Below are positions 1-6,808 of a stretch of 6,808 nt of DNA, one piece after another. The notes beneath the pieces are model-generated. The model had not been told where the DNA came from and ran no database searches. It saw only the letters and a program-made list of their open reading frames with translations. The position numbers and the translations under genes are program-made. Source of the DNA: Clostridia bacterium (GTDB lineage Bacteria; Bacillota; Clostridia; UBA1381); NCBI GenBank assembly GCA_900770405.1, contig CAAGKL010000331.1, forward strand, positions 1 through 6,808. Reading direction: 5' to 3'. How positions within the stretch are numbered: the first letter of the stretch is position 1; the number at the start of each line of letters is the position of its first letter.

Positions 1-1035
1 ATGACCTCGGGAAAGCCCAAGTATCAGCTAATCAGATACCGCCTGAGCGCAGAGGGACAGATCAGGGCGATTGATACCGTGTCCGATGCGCCGGCAACAG
101 CGCCCGAGAAAAAGTTCGCCACGAAAAAAATCGGCGATGACTGTCTTGAAATTTTCGTAAAGAACGCGAGTGCGTACATCTACGGCAACTATAATATTTT
201 TATCCCGTATGGCATTTCGGGGCAGAACACAGTAGTGTTCCAGGTGCCTAAGTGCATTGCTGACAGTGAAAATCTTGTCGGCGCGGATAAAAGGCTTGAA
301 AAATACGACGAGAAGTATTTCAAGGTGATTTCGCCGTCCGAGCTTGAGAGCGAGACATACCTTATTGATATGTATAATATGAATGATAAGCTGCAGCCGG
401 ACGTTGTTATCATATACGAGGGCGACCCGAATCAGTCGCCGACGCCTATCCGCGAGGACACGGCGATGGTTGTGGAAAAGGTGACGACCGCGCTTGACGA
501 GAATGACACGGTAACCAAGGCGGTTACGGTCTGGCGTAAGGGCAGCTTCAGGACATACACGCTCAGCGAGGAGCTCTACAGTGAGCTTTCAAAAAAGAAG
601 GGATTCCCCAAGGCGGGCGATGTTATAAGGGCAAAATTCGAGAGTCCGACGGTCATTTCGGGTCTTGCGATTGATGTTTCATATGACGCGGAAAACGGCG
701 TTCCGAAGATGATTAACCCGGGCGAAAGCCAGATTTACGATGTCGGCTACTGCGGCAGGCTGTTCTCCGTCGGCGACGGTGCGCTTGTGCTCAAGGTCGA
801 GACTGCGCCGGGGTGGTCTGCAAGCTACAGCGGCACAATTAAGGATAACGTGACGGTGTTCTCGGTGCGCAGCGATACTTATTTTGCGAGATTTACGCCC
901 GGGGAGGGCATAAAGGAAATCAAGGCGAGCGAGCTCCGTCCGGGGCTTGCGGTCGGCAACGGCAACGCCTCGCCGATTGTGGTATATTCCTACCGCAACG
1001 GACTGAAGCTTGTTGTCGAGTATGTTGATGAGTAA
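1..1035 (+). CDS. C-terminal part of a beta-rich S-layer-type surface protein (probably 5' truncated)
   Basis: The frame is open from the first base to a TAA at 1033-1035 (344 residues). It starts with ATG at base 1, but there is no upstream sequence to show a ribosome site, no signal peptide follows, and the protein begins directly in a folded-looking beta segment (YQLIRY, residues 8-13). I therefore read it as the C-terminal part of a longer secreted protein with an internal Met at the edge. Three segments can be seen. Residues about 5-140 are beta-rich with many Tyr and Asn. Residues about 154-231 have the pattern of small beta-barrel repeats in clostridial SLH-type surface proteins: a TTALDENDTV turn, then AGDVIRAKF (205-213). 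Residues about 245-344 look like a second such unit, starting DVGYCG and ending in alternating hydrophobics. There is no SLH motif or sortase signal in this part; an SLH region could lie upstream. The stop is 13 bases before the lyase gene, suggesting one transcript. Family assignment rests on remembered pattern resemblance, so the function is tentative. Confidence 0.75.
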   Translation: MTSGKPKYQLIRYRLSAEGQIRAIDTVSDAPATAPEKKFATKKIGDDCLEIFVKNASAYIYGNYNIFIPYGISGQNTVVFQVPKCIADSENLVGADKRLEKYDEKYFKVISPSELESETYLIDMYNMNDKLQPDVVIIYEGDPNQSPTPIREDTAMVVEKVTTALDENDTVTKAVTVWRKGSFRTYTLSEELYSELSKKKGFPKAGDVIRAKFESPTVISGLAIDVSYDAENGVPKMINPGESQIYDVGYCGRLFSVGDGALVLKVETAPGWSASYSGTIKDNVTVFSVRSDTYFARFTPGEGIKEIKASELRPGLAVGNGNASPIVVYSYRNGLKLVVEYVDE

Positions 1036-1040
1036 GGAGG
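1034..1040 (+). promoter_or_regulatory. Ribosome binding site of the lyase gene
   Basis: AAGGAGG is a near-perfect Shine-Dalgarno sequence overlapping the stop codon of the preceding gene. It lies 8 bases before the ATG at 1049 but only 2 bases before the ATG at 1043, and downstream of the in-frame ATGs at 1010, 1022 and 1028. This selects 1049 as the start. The overlap with the upstream stop also suggests translational coupling. Confidence 0.85.
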
Positions 1041-1048
1041 AAATGAAA

Positions 1049-1120
1049 ATGGCGAAAAAAATAATTTCATTAATTCTTGCACTTGCATTATCAACGGCAA
1101 TTCTGCCCGCGGCACTTGCG
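1049..1120 (+). other. Sec signal peptide of the lyase
   Basis: The first 24 residues have a basic start (MAKK), an unbroken hydrophobic core rich in Ile, Leu and Ala, and an A-L-A site at 22-24 that fits signal peptidase I, followed by Ala-Asp-Gly-Glu. Cleavage one residue later is also possible. No lipobox cysteine is present, so the product is not a lipoprotein. Confidence 0.85.
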
Positions 1121-4100
1121 GCAGACGGCGAAATACTCGTGTCGGAGAGCTTTGAGAATTATCCGACGAACGAGAGCTCCTTCGGACAGATGAGCGTGAA
1201 AATGACGGCGGGCGTTGACCGGCGCGTGATTTGCGAGGAGGGCAGCAAAAACAAGGCGCTCTATGCGAACGCACGCGACACATCGGTAAAGGCGGTATGC
1301 GCATTTTCCGGCGCGGAGGAGAAGAATGAGCTGACCTTCAGCGCGAAAATTAAACTCGCGGGCGCAAGAAGCGAGGGCAAGCTGTTCGCGCTTTCGGGCG
1401 GCGGTTCGAGCCTGACACTTTTAAACCTTCAGAGCGACGGCTCGCTCACGCTGGCAAACGGAAAGAAAATAGGTATCCTGCGCGACGAAAGCTGGACGCA
1501 GATAACGATAAGCATTAACAAAAAATCGCAGCTTTGCTCGGTTTACCTCGGCAAGGCAACGGCGGCAGAAAAGGTGTATCTGCCGGGTGGCTCGTATGAC
1601 CAACTGAACGAGCTTTCGTGGGTTATAAGTGAGCCGGATGAGGGCGCGTGTGAAGTTTATCTCGACGAGGTGCGGGTTTACACCGGGCACGCTATGCCGT
1701 GGGAGATGAAATTCCCGCAGACGGAATATTCAAACGAGGTACTTGATTTTGTGCCGCAGGAGAGCGAGAGTAGCACACTGCAGATTTTCAAGTCGCTGAA
1801 CTTTGACAGCGGAAAAACGACCGAGCTTGACGAAATCAGAAAGGACGCTGCCGAAATTGCGCCGACAACGCTTGAGGGCAGCGGCGCAATCTCGGTAAAA
1901 GCGAAAAAGAAGACAGGTACATTTTTTGACATAAAGCTCGATTCACTTGCGGATATTGACAAGTATATTATCAGTATGGACTTGCAGGTAAATGAGCTCA
2001 GCGGTGACGCGTATCTCGCATTTTTCGACGGAAAGAATGACGGCTGGCGCGTAACCGGCAGAATTATGGCGGGCGGCGCGGTGACGCTGGCATCGGCGCT
2101 CGGAAGATACGCAAGCGCCGGGGCATCGATACCGATGAAAAAGCGCTGCGAGCTTGCGGTTGCATATGATAATGCGCAGGGAGTTTACAACTTTTATCTG
2201 GACGGCGAGCTTATAAAAACCATTGACAGCTCGGCGTTCAAGGTAAGACCGACCACGATAAGAATGCTCGACTGTCAGATTGCGTCGAGCGGCAAAATCG
2301 ATCTTGTGTTCGACAATATGCGCATTTACAAGGCGAAAGCGCCAGTACCGCGCGAGGAATTTGACGGCGGCGGAAAATCCGACGACCCGTCGGGCGAAAA
2401 GAAGTCGATTGCCGACCAATCCGCGGAGGCAGTAAAGGCGATAGGCGGCTCGACGGTTCTGATGCTTGAGGCAAACAGCTATTTTGCCGACGGCAAAAAG
2501 CAGGAATATGCGGACGGCGAGATGCCCGAGGTTATAAACGGCAGCACCGTTATATCGAAGGACTTTGCGGAAAAGCTTTATCCTGCGCTTGCGCAAAAGG
2601 CGACCGGGCTTGACACGGTGGAGAAGGACGGCAGGACATATCTTCCGCTGCGAAGCCTTGCCGAGGGTGTGCTGGGGAAATTCGTGCAGTATGATGAGCG
2701 CGGCTTTATCATCATATCGGACAGGGACGAGGGGCTGACCGACAGCAACCGCGTGCTTGACACGAACGAGCCGTCGGATATGATATACAGATATATGCAG
2801 TTTGAAAATCCGACCGGGGAGCAGATTCTGACGGATCTGGCAAAGCACAGCCCGAACAAGACGCACCCGCGGCTTATGATGACAATGGCGGATGTCGACT
2901 ACATATATGAAAAGCGCGACACGACAAATGACTGGAAGAATGCGTACGCATCGTACATATCCGAGGCGGACTCTTACGAAAACGGTTTTCAGCTTACCGC
3001 GACGGCAAACCAGAGCTCGGCGACGGACTTTTCCAAGGTTATGGAGATACTGTCGACGGCGTACCTTTTGACCGGCGATGAAAAATACGCGCGCAAGGCG
3101 GTTTTGCTGATGGATACGGCGGTTAGCTGGGAAAATCTCGGCGAGACAACCTCGCAGCTGACCTCGGGACACTGGGCTGCCGGTATGGCATACGGTATGG
3201 ACGGCTTTTATTCCTATTTAAATAAGACCGATGCGGGCAGAAAAAAGTACACATATTACAAGCAGAGAATTAAGGCTCTTGCGTTCGACAAGGTAATCGA
3301 TGCGTACCAGAACGGCAGCAGCGTGATTAAATGGCCGACGATGACCGACAACTTTGCCGGCGTTATCGCGGGCGGTATGATGCTTCTGACGCTTGCGCTG
3401 GCGGACGAAGAGGATTTGCGGACGGAGTGCGAATATCTCGCGGAGGGTCTGTATAAGACGATGACGATTACGCTGTCGATTTATGCGCCGGACGGCGCGT
3501 GGTATGAGGGCGTGTCCTACGGCGATTACTGTATCAGACACCTTTCACAGGCGATGCTTTCGCTCAACAACAGTTGCGGCAGTATTTACGGTCTGCTCAG
3601 TTTTAAGGGCGCGGATAAGCTGCAGGATTGGTTCACGTTTACCGCAACCTCGCACAGCGCGTTCAATTTCCACGATATGAGTATCATATTGCAGCGGTCG
3701 ATTTATAAATTCGGCACGTTCTACACCTCGTATCTCACGGGCAATATTGAGGCGATGGCTGCTGCAAAGCGCTGGTGGGCGCTCGGACCGGGCACACTGC
3801 CGCTTTACGCGCTGATGCTCTATGACAGAAGCGTCACCGACAAGGAGATTAAGGTTGACCTTAGCGGTCTGCCGCTCGACCATTATTTCAGAAGAGCCGA
3901 GGCGGGCACCTTCTACAGCAGCCTTACCTCAAAAACTCCGGCATTTGTCGGACTTCACGGCGGCGAAACGGGACTGCCTCACGATATGCTGGACGTCGGC
4001 GAATTTATATTCTCGGCAAACGGTGAAATCTGGGCGTATGACCTCGGAAGCGATAACTACAATATAAAGCAGTACTTCAACATACCGCTCGGCTACCGTC

Positions 4101-5407
4101 TGTACAGAAAAAATGCACAGGGCGAAAATGTCGTTGTGATAAATCCGACGAGGGACTCCTCGTACTACGGTCAGGAGGTCGGCGCACGGGCGAATCTGCT
4201 CTTCTTCGACAGCAAGCCGCGCGCGGCAAAGGCTGCCTATGACCTTAAGCCGATATACGACAGAGATGTGACTTCGTATGTGCGTGGCTATTATTTCGGC
4301 GATGACAGAAACACGCTGACCGTGCGCGACGAAATCGTTCTTAAGGCGCAGTCGGAGGTTTACTGGCAGATGCACACGACGGCGGATATTGAAATTGTGG
4401 ATAATCACACCGCAATTCTGACCTCGAACGGGAAGAAGTGCGAGGTCAGCATATGGAGCAGCAGCGACGGTTACACTGTTGAGGATATGAAGTGCGAGCT
4501 GCTTCCGGGCTCACCGGGGCTTGATGACAGCGACGGCGCAAAGTCGAATGACGCCTTCCGCAAGCTTGCGGTGCATTTCCCGAAGGCTGCCGCGGGCAAG
4601 CTCGACATTGTTGTAAAGCTCAGCCCGGTCGCAGACAACTACAACAAGACGCCGATTGACACCGGGACGAGAATTGCCGACTGGACGCTGCCCGACGGCG
4701 AAATTCCCAAGCCGCTTTTGCTTGACGGAATTTATACCGATGGCAAGCTGTTAGACGATTTTGACCCGGAAAAGCAGGAATATGATATTATGCTGCCCTT
4801 CGGTCAGGAGATTTTGCCGGAAATCACGGCGAAAGCTGCGGACGGCATCGAAATCAATATCAAAAATTCCGGCGAGTTCACACAGCCTGTCAGCATTGTT
4901 TTGTCAAAGCAGGGATTTGCAGACAATGTGTATACGCTGAAATTCAAGGTGAACAGCGACCGTCGTATCAGGGTCAGCGAAGCCGTTGTCAGTGACGCTA
5001 ATCCTGTAGTCGGCGTTCCGGGAGAACTTGTGACGGCGAAGATGGCGAGCGCATCGAGTATTCCCGAGGACGCAAACGGACCGGATAAGATGATTGACGG
5101 CGATTTTTCAACCAGGTGCGCGGTTGAGTATAACTGCTGGATGGAGATTGACCTCGGAGAAATAACTGACTTTGCGGGTGTTGCGATTGCGTTTATGGAC
5201 GGCTCAAAGCGACAGGCAATATATGACATTTTGTATTCGGAGGACGGCGTGAATTATCAGCGTGTATTCAGCGGCAGATCTACCGGCGAAACCGAGGAAT
5301 ACGAGAGTATTGCAATTCCGGGACGGGCAAGATATATACGCTTTGCCGGCTACGGCAATACCACGTCCGGCTGGAACAGTGTTACTGAATTCGGTGTATA
5401 CAAATAA
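1049..5407 (+). CDS. Secreted multidomain heparinase II/III-like polysaccharide lyase
   Basis: Complete gene, 1452 residues from the ATG at 1049; longer in-frame starts lie upstream of the ribosome site. Order: Sec signal peptide (1-24); two concanavalin/LamG-like beta-sandwiches (about 27-212 and 245-430), ending LDEVRVY and FDNMRIY; polar Gly/Asp/Lys linker (432-463); copper-amine-oxidase-N 'stalk' domain (about 465-558) with hallmark YLPLRSLAE (531-539); alpha/alpha toroid (about 600-930) opening with HPRLMMT; heparinase II/III beta domain (about 944-1210); cadherin-like beta-sandwich (about 1223-1302); F5/8 type C/CBM32-like domain (about 1328-1452). Toroid motifs include DNFAG (Asn768), DGAWYEG.SYGDY (815-827) and FNFHD (872-876). 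Beta-domain motifs include HDMLDVGEF (978-986), WAYDLGSDNY (995-1004) and WQMHT (1106-1110). Members of this fold cleave uronic-acid polysaccharides by beta-elimination; substrate is unknown here. Met980 and Glu1026 sit where family histidines usually bind metal, so activity may be altered or lost. No membrane anchor, SLH or LPXTG motif is seen, so it is probably released or held non-covalently. Tight gaps to both neighbours suggest an operon. Confidence 0.9.
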   Translation: MAKKIISLILALALSTAILPAALAADGEILVSESFENYPTNESSFGQMSVKMTAGVDRRVICEEGSKNKALYANARDTSVKAVCAFSGAEEKNELTFSAKIKLAGARSEGKLFALSGGGSSLTLLNLQSDGSLTLANGKKIGILRDESWTQITISINKKSQLCSVYLGKATAAEKVYLPGGSYDQLNELSWVISEPDEGACEVYLDEVRVYTGHAMPWEMKFPQTEYSNEVLDFVPQESESSTLQIFKSLNFDSGKTTELDEIRKDAAEIAPTTLEGSGAISVKAKKKTGTFFDIKLDSLADIDKYIISMDLQVNELSGDAYLAFFDGKNDGWRVTGRIMAGGAVTLASALGRYASAGASIPMKKRCELAVAYDNAQGVYNFYLDGELIKTIDSSAFKVRPTTIRMLDCQIASSGKIDLVFDNMRIYKAKAPVPREEFDGGGKSDDPSGEKKSIADQSAEAVKAIGGSTVLMLEANSYFADGKKQEYADGEMPEVINGSTVISKDFAEKLYPALAQKATGLDTVEKDGRTYLPLRSLAEGVLGKFVQYDERGFIIISDRDEGLTDSNRVLDTNEPSDMIYRYMQFENPTGEQILTDLAKHSPNKTHPRLMMTMADVDYIYEKRDTTNDWKNAYASYISEADSYENGFQLTATANQSSATDFSKVMEILSTAYLLTGDEKYARKAVLLMDTAVSWENLGETTSQLTSGHWAAGMAYGMDGFYSYLNKTDAGRKKYTYYKQRIKALAFDKVIDAYQNGSSVIKWPTMTDNFAGVIAGGMMLLTLALADEEDLRTECEYLAEGLYKTMTITLSIYAPDGAWYEGVSYGDYCIRHLSQAMLSLNNSCGSIYGLLSFKGADKLQDWFTFTATSHSAFNFHDMSIILQRSIYKFGTFYTSYLTGNIEAMAAAKRWWALGPGTLPLYALMLYDRSVTDKEIKVDLSGLPLDHYFRRAEAGTFYSSLTSKTPAFVGLHGGETGLPHDMLDVGEFIFSANGEIWAYDLGSDNYNIKQYFNIPLGYRLYRKNAQGENVVVINPTRDSSYYGQEVGARANLLFFDSKPRAAKAAYDLKPIYDRDVTSYVRGYYFGDDRNTLTVRDEIVLKAQSEVYWQMHTTADIEIVDNHTAILTSNGKKCEVSIWSSSDGYTVEDMKCELLPGSPGLDDSDGAKSNDAFRKLAVHFPKAAAGKLDIVVKLSPVADNYNKTPIDTGTRIADWTLPDGEIPKPLLLDGIYTDGKLLDDFDPEKQEYDIMLPFGQEILPEITAKAADGIEINIKNSGEFTQPVSIVLSKQGFADNVYTLKFKVNSDRRIRVSEAVVSDANPVVGVPGELVTAKMASASSIPEDANGPDKMIDGDFSTRCAVEYNCWMEIDLGEITDFAGVAIAFMDGSKRQAIYDILYSEDGVNYQRVFSGRSTGETEEYESIAIPGRARYIRFAGYGNTTSGWNSVTEFGVYK

Positions 5408-5411
5408 GGAG
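5406..5411 (+). promoter_or_regulatory. Ribosome binding site of the third gene
   Basis: AAGGAG begins inside the stop codon of the lyase gene and ends 7 bases before the ATG at 5419. The 11-base gap leaves no room for a separate promoter or terminator, so translation here probably depends on the upstream transcript. Confidence 0.8.
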
Positions 5412-5418
5412 ATTGGCT

Positions 5419-5493
5419 ATGAGAAAAATGATAGGAAGGCTGTCGGCGGCAGCGGCGGCAGTGCTTGTGCTTGCGGCGGGCTCTGCCTTTGCG
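5419..5493 (+). other. Sec signal peptide of the third gene product
   Basis: Residues 1-25 comprise a basic segment (MRKMIGR), an Ala/Val/Leu-rich core with a run of five alanines, and an A-F-A cleavage site followed by Glu-Ser-Phe. There is no lipobox cysteine. It shows that this is a separate secreted protein and not a continuation of the lyase. Confidence 0.87.
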
Positions 5494-6808
5494 GAAAGTT
5501 TTGAATTACGCGATGGTGCAACTGCCGCGGGCAAAATCGACGAAATCACCGCAAGACTTACTGCGGCAGAAAAAAGCGTTCTGTTGCTCGATGACGAGGA
5601 AATTGCGGTAAGTGAGGGGGGCGATACGATAAGTGCGACGCTGTCGAAGCCGCTGACAATCGGCAGCCATAGCGCGGAAATCATCTCAATCAACAACGGC
5701 AATGCGGCAAGAAGTCTGTATTCCTTCAGAGTTGTCTCGCGCGACGAGAAAGAGCTCATAAATGATGATATGTCAGCTGCACCGGCGGTTGCTGACGGAA
5801 AGAGTGATGTAAACACGGACAGTGTGGCGGGTATTACGGAGGACGGCACTGAGGTGAAACTTTCTGCGGCAAAGGTTGACGGCAGGGACGATGACAGTGC
5901 ATTTGCGTTTATCTGCCCGATAGACAGACCGTCCGGCTCAAAGGGTGCAAATGCCTTTATCACACTCAAGAACCTGAATTGGGATAAGGAGATTACCGTT
6001 GAAATGGATTTGTTTTTCTCAAAGCCGATGAGGTACGGCTTTGAGGTTAAGACCGCTGCCGGCAGCTGGGCGTTTCCGTTCGGGGCGAACGGTGACGAAC
6101 CTTTCAAAAGCGACGGCACGATAAAGGGCACATCGTATACTTACCCGGTCGGCGAATGGTTTCATATGAAAGCGACGGTTGATACCGTTGGCGGGCTGGG
6201 GAATATGTGGATTAATGATGAGCTTGTTATTGAGAATTTTGACCACGGTACATCGCTTAGCGCGGGCGTGTCGACATTCAAAATTCAGCCGGTGTTTGAG
6301 GCGGCGTCGGCAGGCGATATGTTCGCGATTGACAACCTACGGGTGGTAACCGGTAACAGCATCGGCGGGTTTGAGACGCTTTCCTACAGGGCGGAGGACG
6401 GCTGGGCAAATGCCGATGGCGGCATCGTGCCGGCGGATACAACGCGGCTTCTGCTGACCGGCACAACCGGGCTCGAGGTCGGCGACATCACCGACAAGGT
6501 GACGGTTTATGCCGGCGGATATGAGCTTGCAGTCAGGTCGGCGGCAGTTACGGCTGACGGCGTGGAAATTGAGCTTGCGGAGAATATTGGCGAGGAGAAA
6601 AGCGCGCGAATTGCGATTGACACCGAGAGCGAGCTCGGAAATGAGCTGGAGTATAGGTTCACGAGCGCCGTGCCGCAGGTTGCAGTGAAGAGCGTCGATT
6701 TCACGATGAATAATAAGAAGGTCATCACAGGTCACCAGCTTGCAGCGGGAAAGCTTATGGCGCGCGGCACGCTTGTAAATCTTTCGGAAAATGAGGAGAA
6801 TGTAACGG
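5419..6808 (+). CDS. Secreted modular protein with LamG-like and Ig-like domains (3' truncated)
   Basis: An open frame with no stop runs from the ATG at 5419 to the right edge, giving 463 complete codons of a longer protein. The ribosome site 7 bases upstream and the signal peptide (1-25, site AFA before Glu26) fix the start. Four segments can be seen. Residues about 27-108 look like an Ig-type beta-sandwich, with a GSHSAEI strand typical of such folds. Residues about 113-312 resemble a concanavalin/LamG-like carbohydrate-binding sandwich, with GEWFHMKATVD and WINDELV strands and the closing motif IDNLRVV (304-310); the same closing motif type ends both LamG-like modules of the lyase. Residues about 318-414 fit a SbsA-type bacterial Ig-like domain, including the ADTTRLLLTG strand. 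Residues from about 415 begin another beta domain (VKSVDFTMNN), cut by the edge. No catalytic motif is visible in this part; it may be a glycan-binding surface protein, or the N-terminal region of another enzyme whose catalytic domain lies outside. Confidence 0.88.
   Translation, partial: MRKMIGRLSAAAAAVLVLAAGSAFAESFELRDGATAAGKIDEITARLTAAEKSVLLLDDEEIAVSEGGDTISATLSKPLTIGSHSAEIISINNGNAARSLYSFRVVSRDEKELINDDMSAAPAVADGKSDVNTDSVAGITEDGTEVKLSAAKVDGRDDDSAFAFICPIDRPSGSKGANAFITLKNLNWDKEITVEMDLFFSKPMRYGFEVKTAAGSWAFPFGANGDEPFKSDGTIKGTSYTYPVGEWFHMKATVDTVGGLGNMWINDELVIENFDHGTSLSAGVSTFKIQPVFEAASAGDMFAIDNLRVVTGNSIGGFETLSYRAEDGWANADGGIVPADTTRLLLTGTTGLEVGDITDKVTVYAGGYELAVRSAAVTADGVEIELAENIGEEKSARIAIDTESELGNELEYRFTSAVPQVAVKSVDFTMNNKKVITGHQLAAGKLMARGTLVNLSENEENVT

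Noticed and set aside
2441..2722. The copper-amine-oxidase-N domain as evidence of amine oxidase activity
   Set aside because: This domain is only the non-catalytic N-terminal stalk type; the catalytic oxidase domain is absent and the region downstream is a heparinase II/III fold.
1943..3172. A 409-codon open frame on the minus strand inside the lyase gene
   Set aside because: It lies wholly antisense to well-supported domains, is rich in Arg, Val and His as expected from reversed GC-rich codons, and has no recognisable domain.
5116..5142. A Cys-x5-Cys pair in the C-terminal domain as a metal or redox motif
   Set aside because: The spacing matches no motif I know, and the 13 cysteines of the lyase are scattered without pattern; a disulphide is possible but nothing more can be said.
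5408..5418. Possible terminator or promoter between the lyase and the third gene
   Set aside because: Only 11 bases are available and they contain the ribosome site; there is no stem-loop or T-run.
5262..5504. An 80-codon plus-strand frame bridging the end of the lyase and the start of the third gene
   Set aside because: It overlaps both real genes in another frame, has no ribosome site of its own, and its Gly/Cys-rich tail is the out-of-frame reading of the next gene's signal peptide.
5382..6131. A 249-codon minus-strand frame opposite the start of the third gene
   Set aside because: It is Ser/Ala/Leu-rich like a typical antisense shadow and lies opposite a gene with a ribosome site, signal peptide and recognisable beta modules.

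Overview
The window reads as one strand of tightly packed genes for large secreted proteins. Three reading frames, all on the + strand, cover almost everything: the 3' end of a surface-protein gene (1-1035), a complete 1452-residue heparinase II/III-like polysaccharide lyase (1049-5407), and the 5' part of a modular secreted protein that runs off the right edge (5419-6808). The intergenic gaps are 13 and 11 bases, each holding only a Shine-Dalgarno sequence, so the genes are probably co-transcribed. There are no RNA genes, mobile elements, CRISPR arrays or gene-free stretches over 300 bases.

The organism is most likely a Gram-positive anaerobic member of the Clostridia, perhaps a gut or digester species. 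The reasons are strong AGGAGG-type ribosome binding sites, classical Sec signal peptides, a copper-amine-oxidase-N ('stalk') domain and a cadherin-like beta-sandwich domain (both common in clostridial and bacillar exoproteins), and a first gene that resembles the beta-rich C-terminal parts of clostridial S-layer-type proteins. No Bacteroidota SusC/SusD-like gene or lipoprotein signal is present. This placement is an inference; no taxonomic marker gene is in the window.

The central gene is the informative one. Its order is: signal peptide, two concanavalin/LamG-like beta-sandwiches, a short polar linker, a stalk domain, an alpha/alpha-toroid plus beta-sheet heparinase II/III-type catalytic region, a cadherin-like beta-sandwich, and a C-terminal F5/8 type C (CBM32-like) domain. 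The third gene begins with its own signal peptide and carries an Ig-like module, another LamG-like module and a SbsA-type Ig-like module. Together they look like an extracellular glycan-binding and glycan-cleaving set shown at or released from the cell surface. The substrate cannot be read from the sequence.

The point most worth a second look is in the lyase: the beta-domain positions that hold the metal-binding histidines in characterised heparinase II/PL17 enzymes appear to be Met980 and Glu1026, while the Asp ligand (Asp998), the neighbouring His978 and several toroid motif residues remain.
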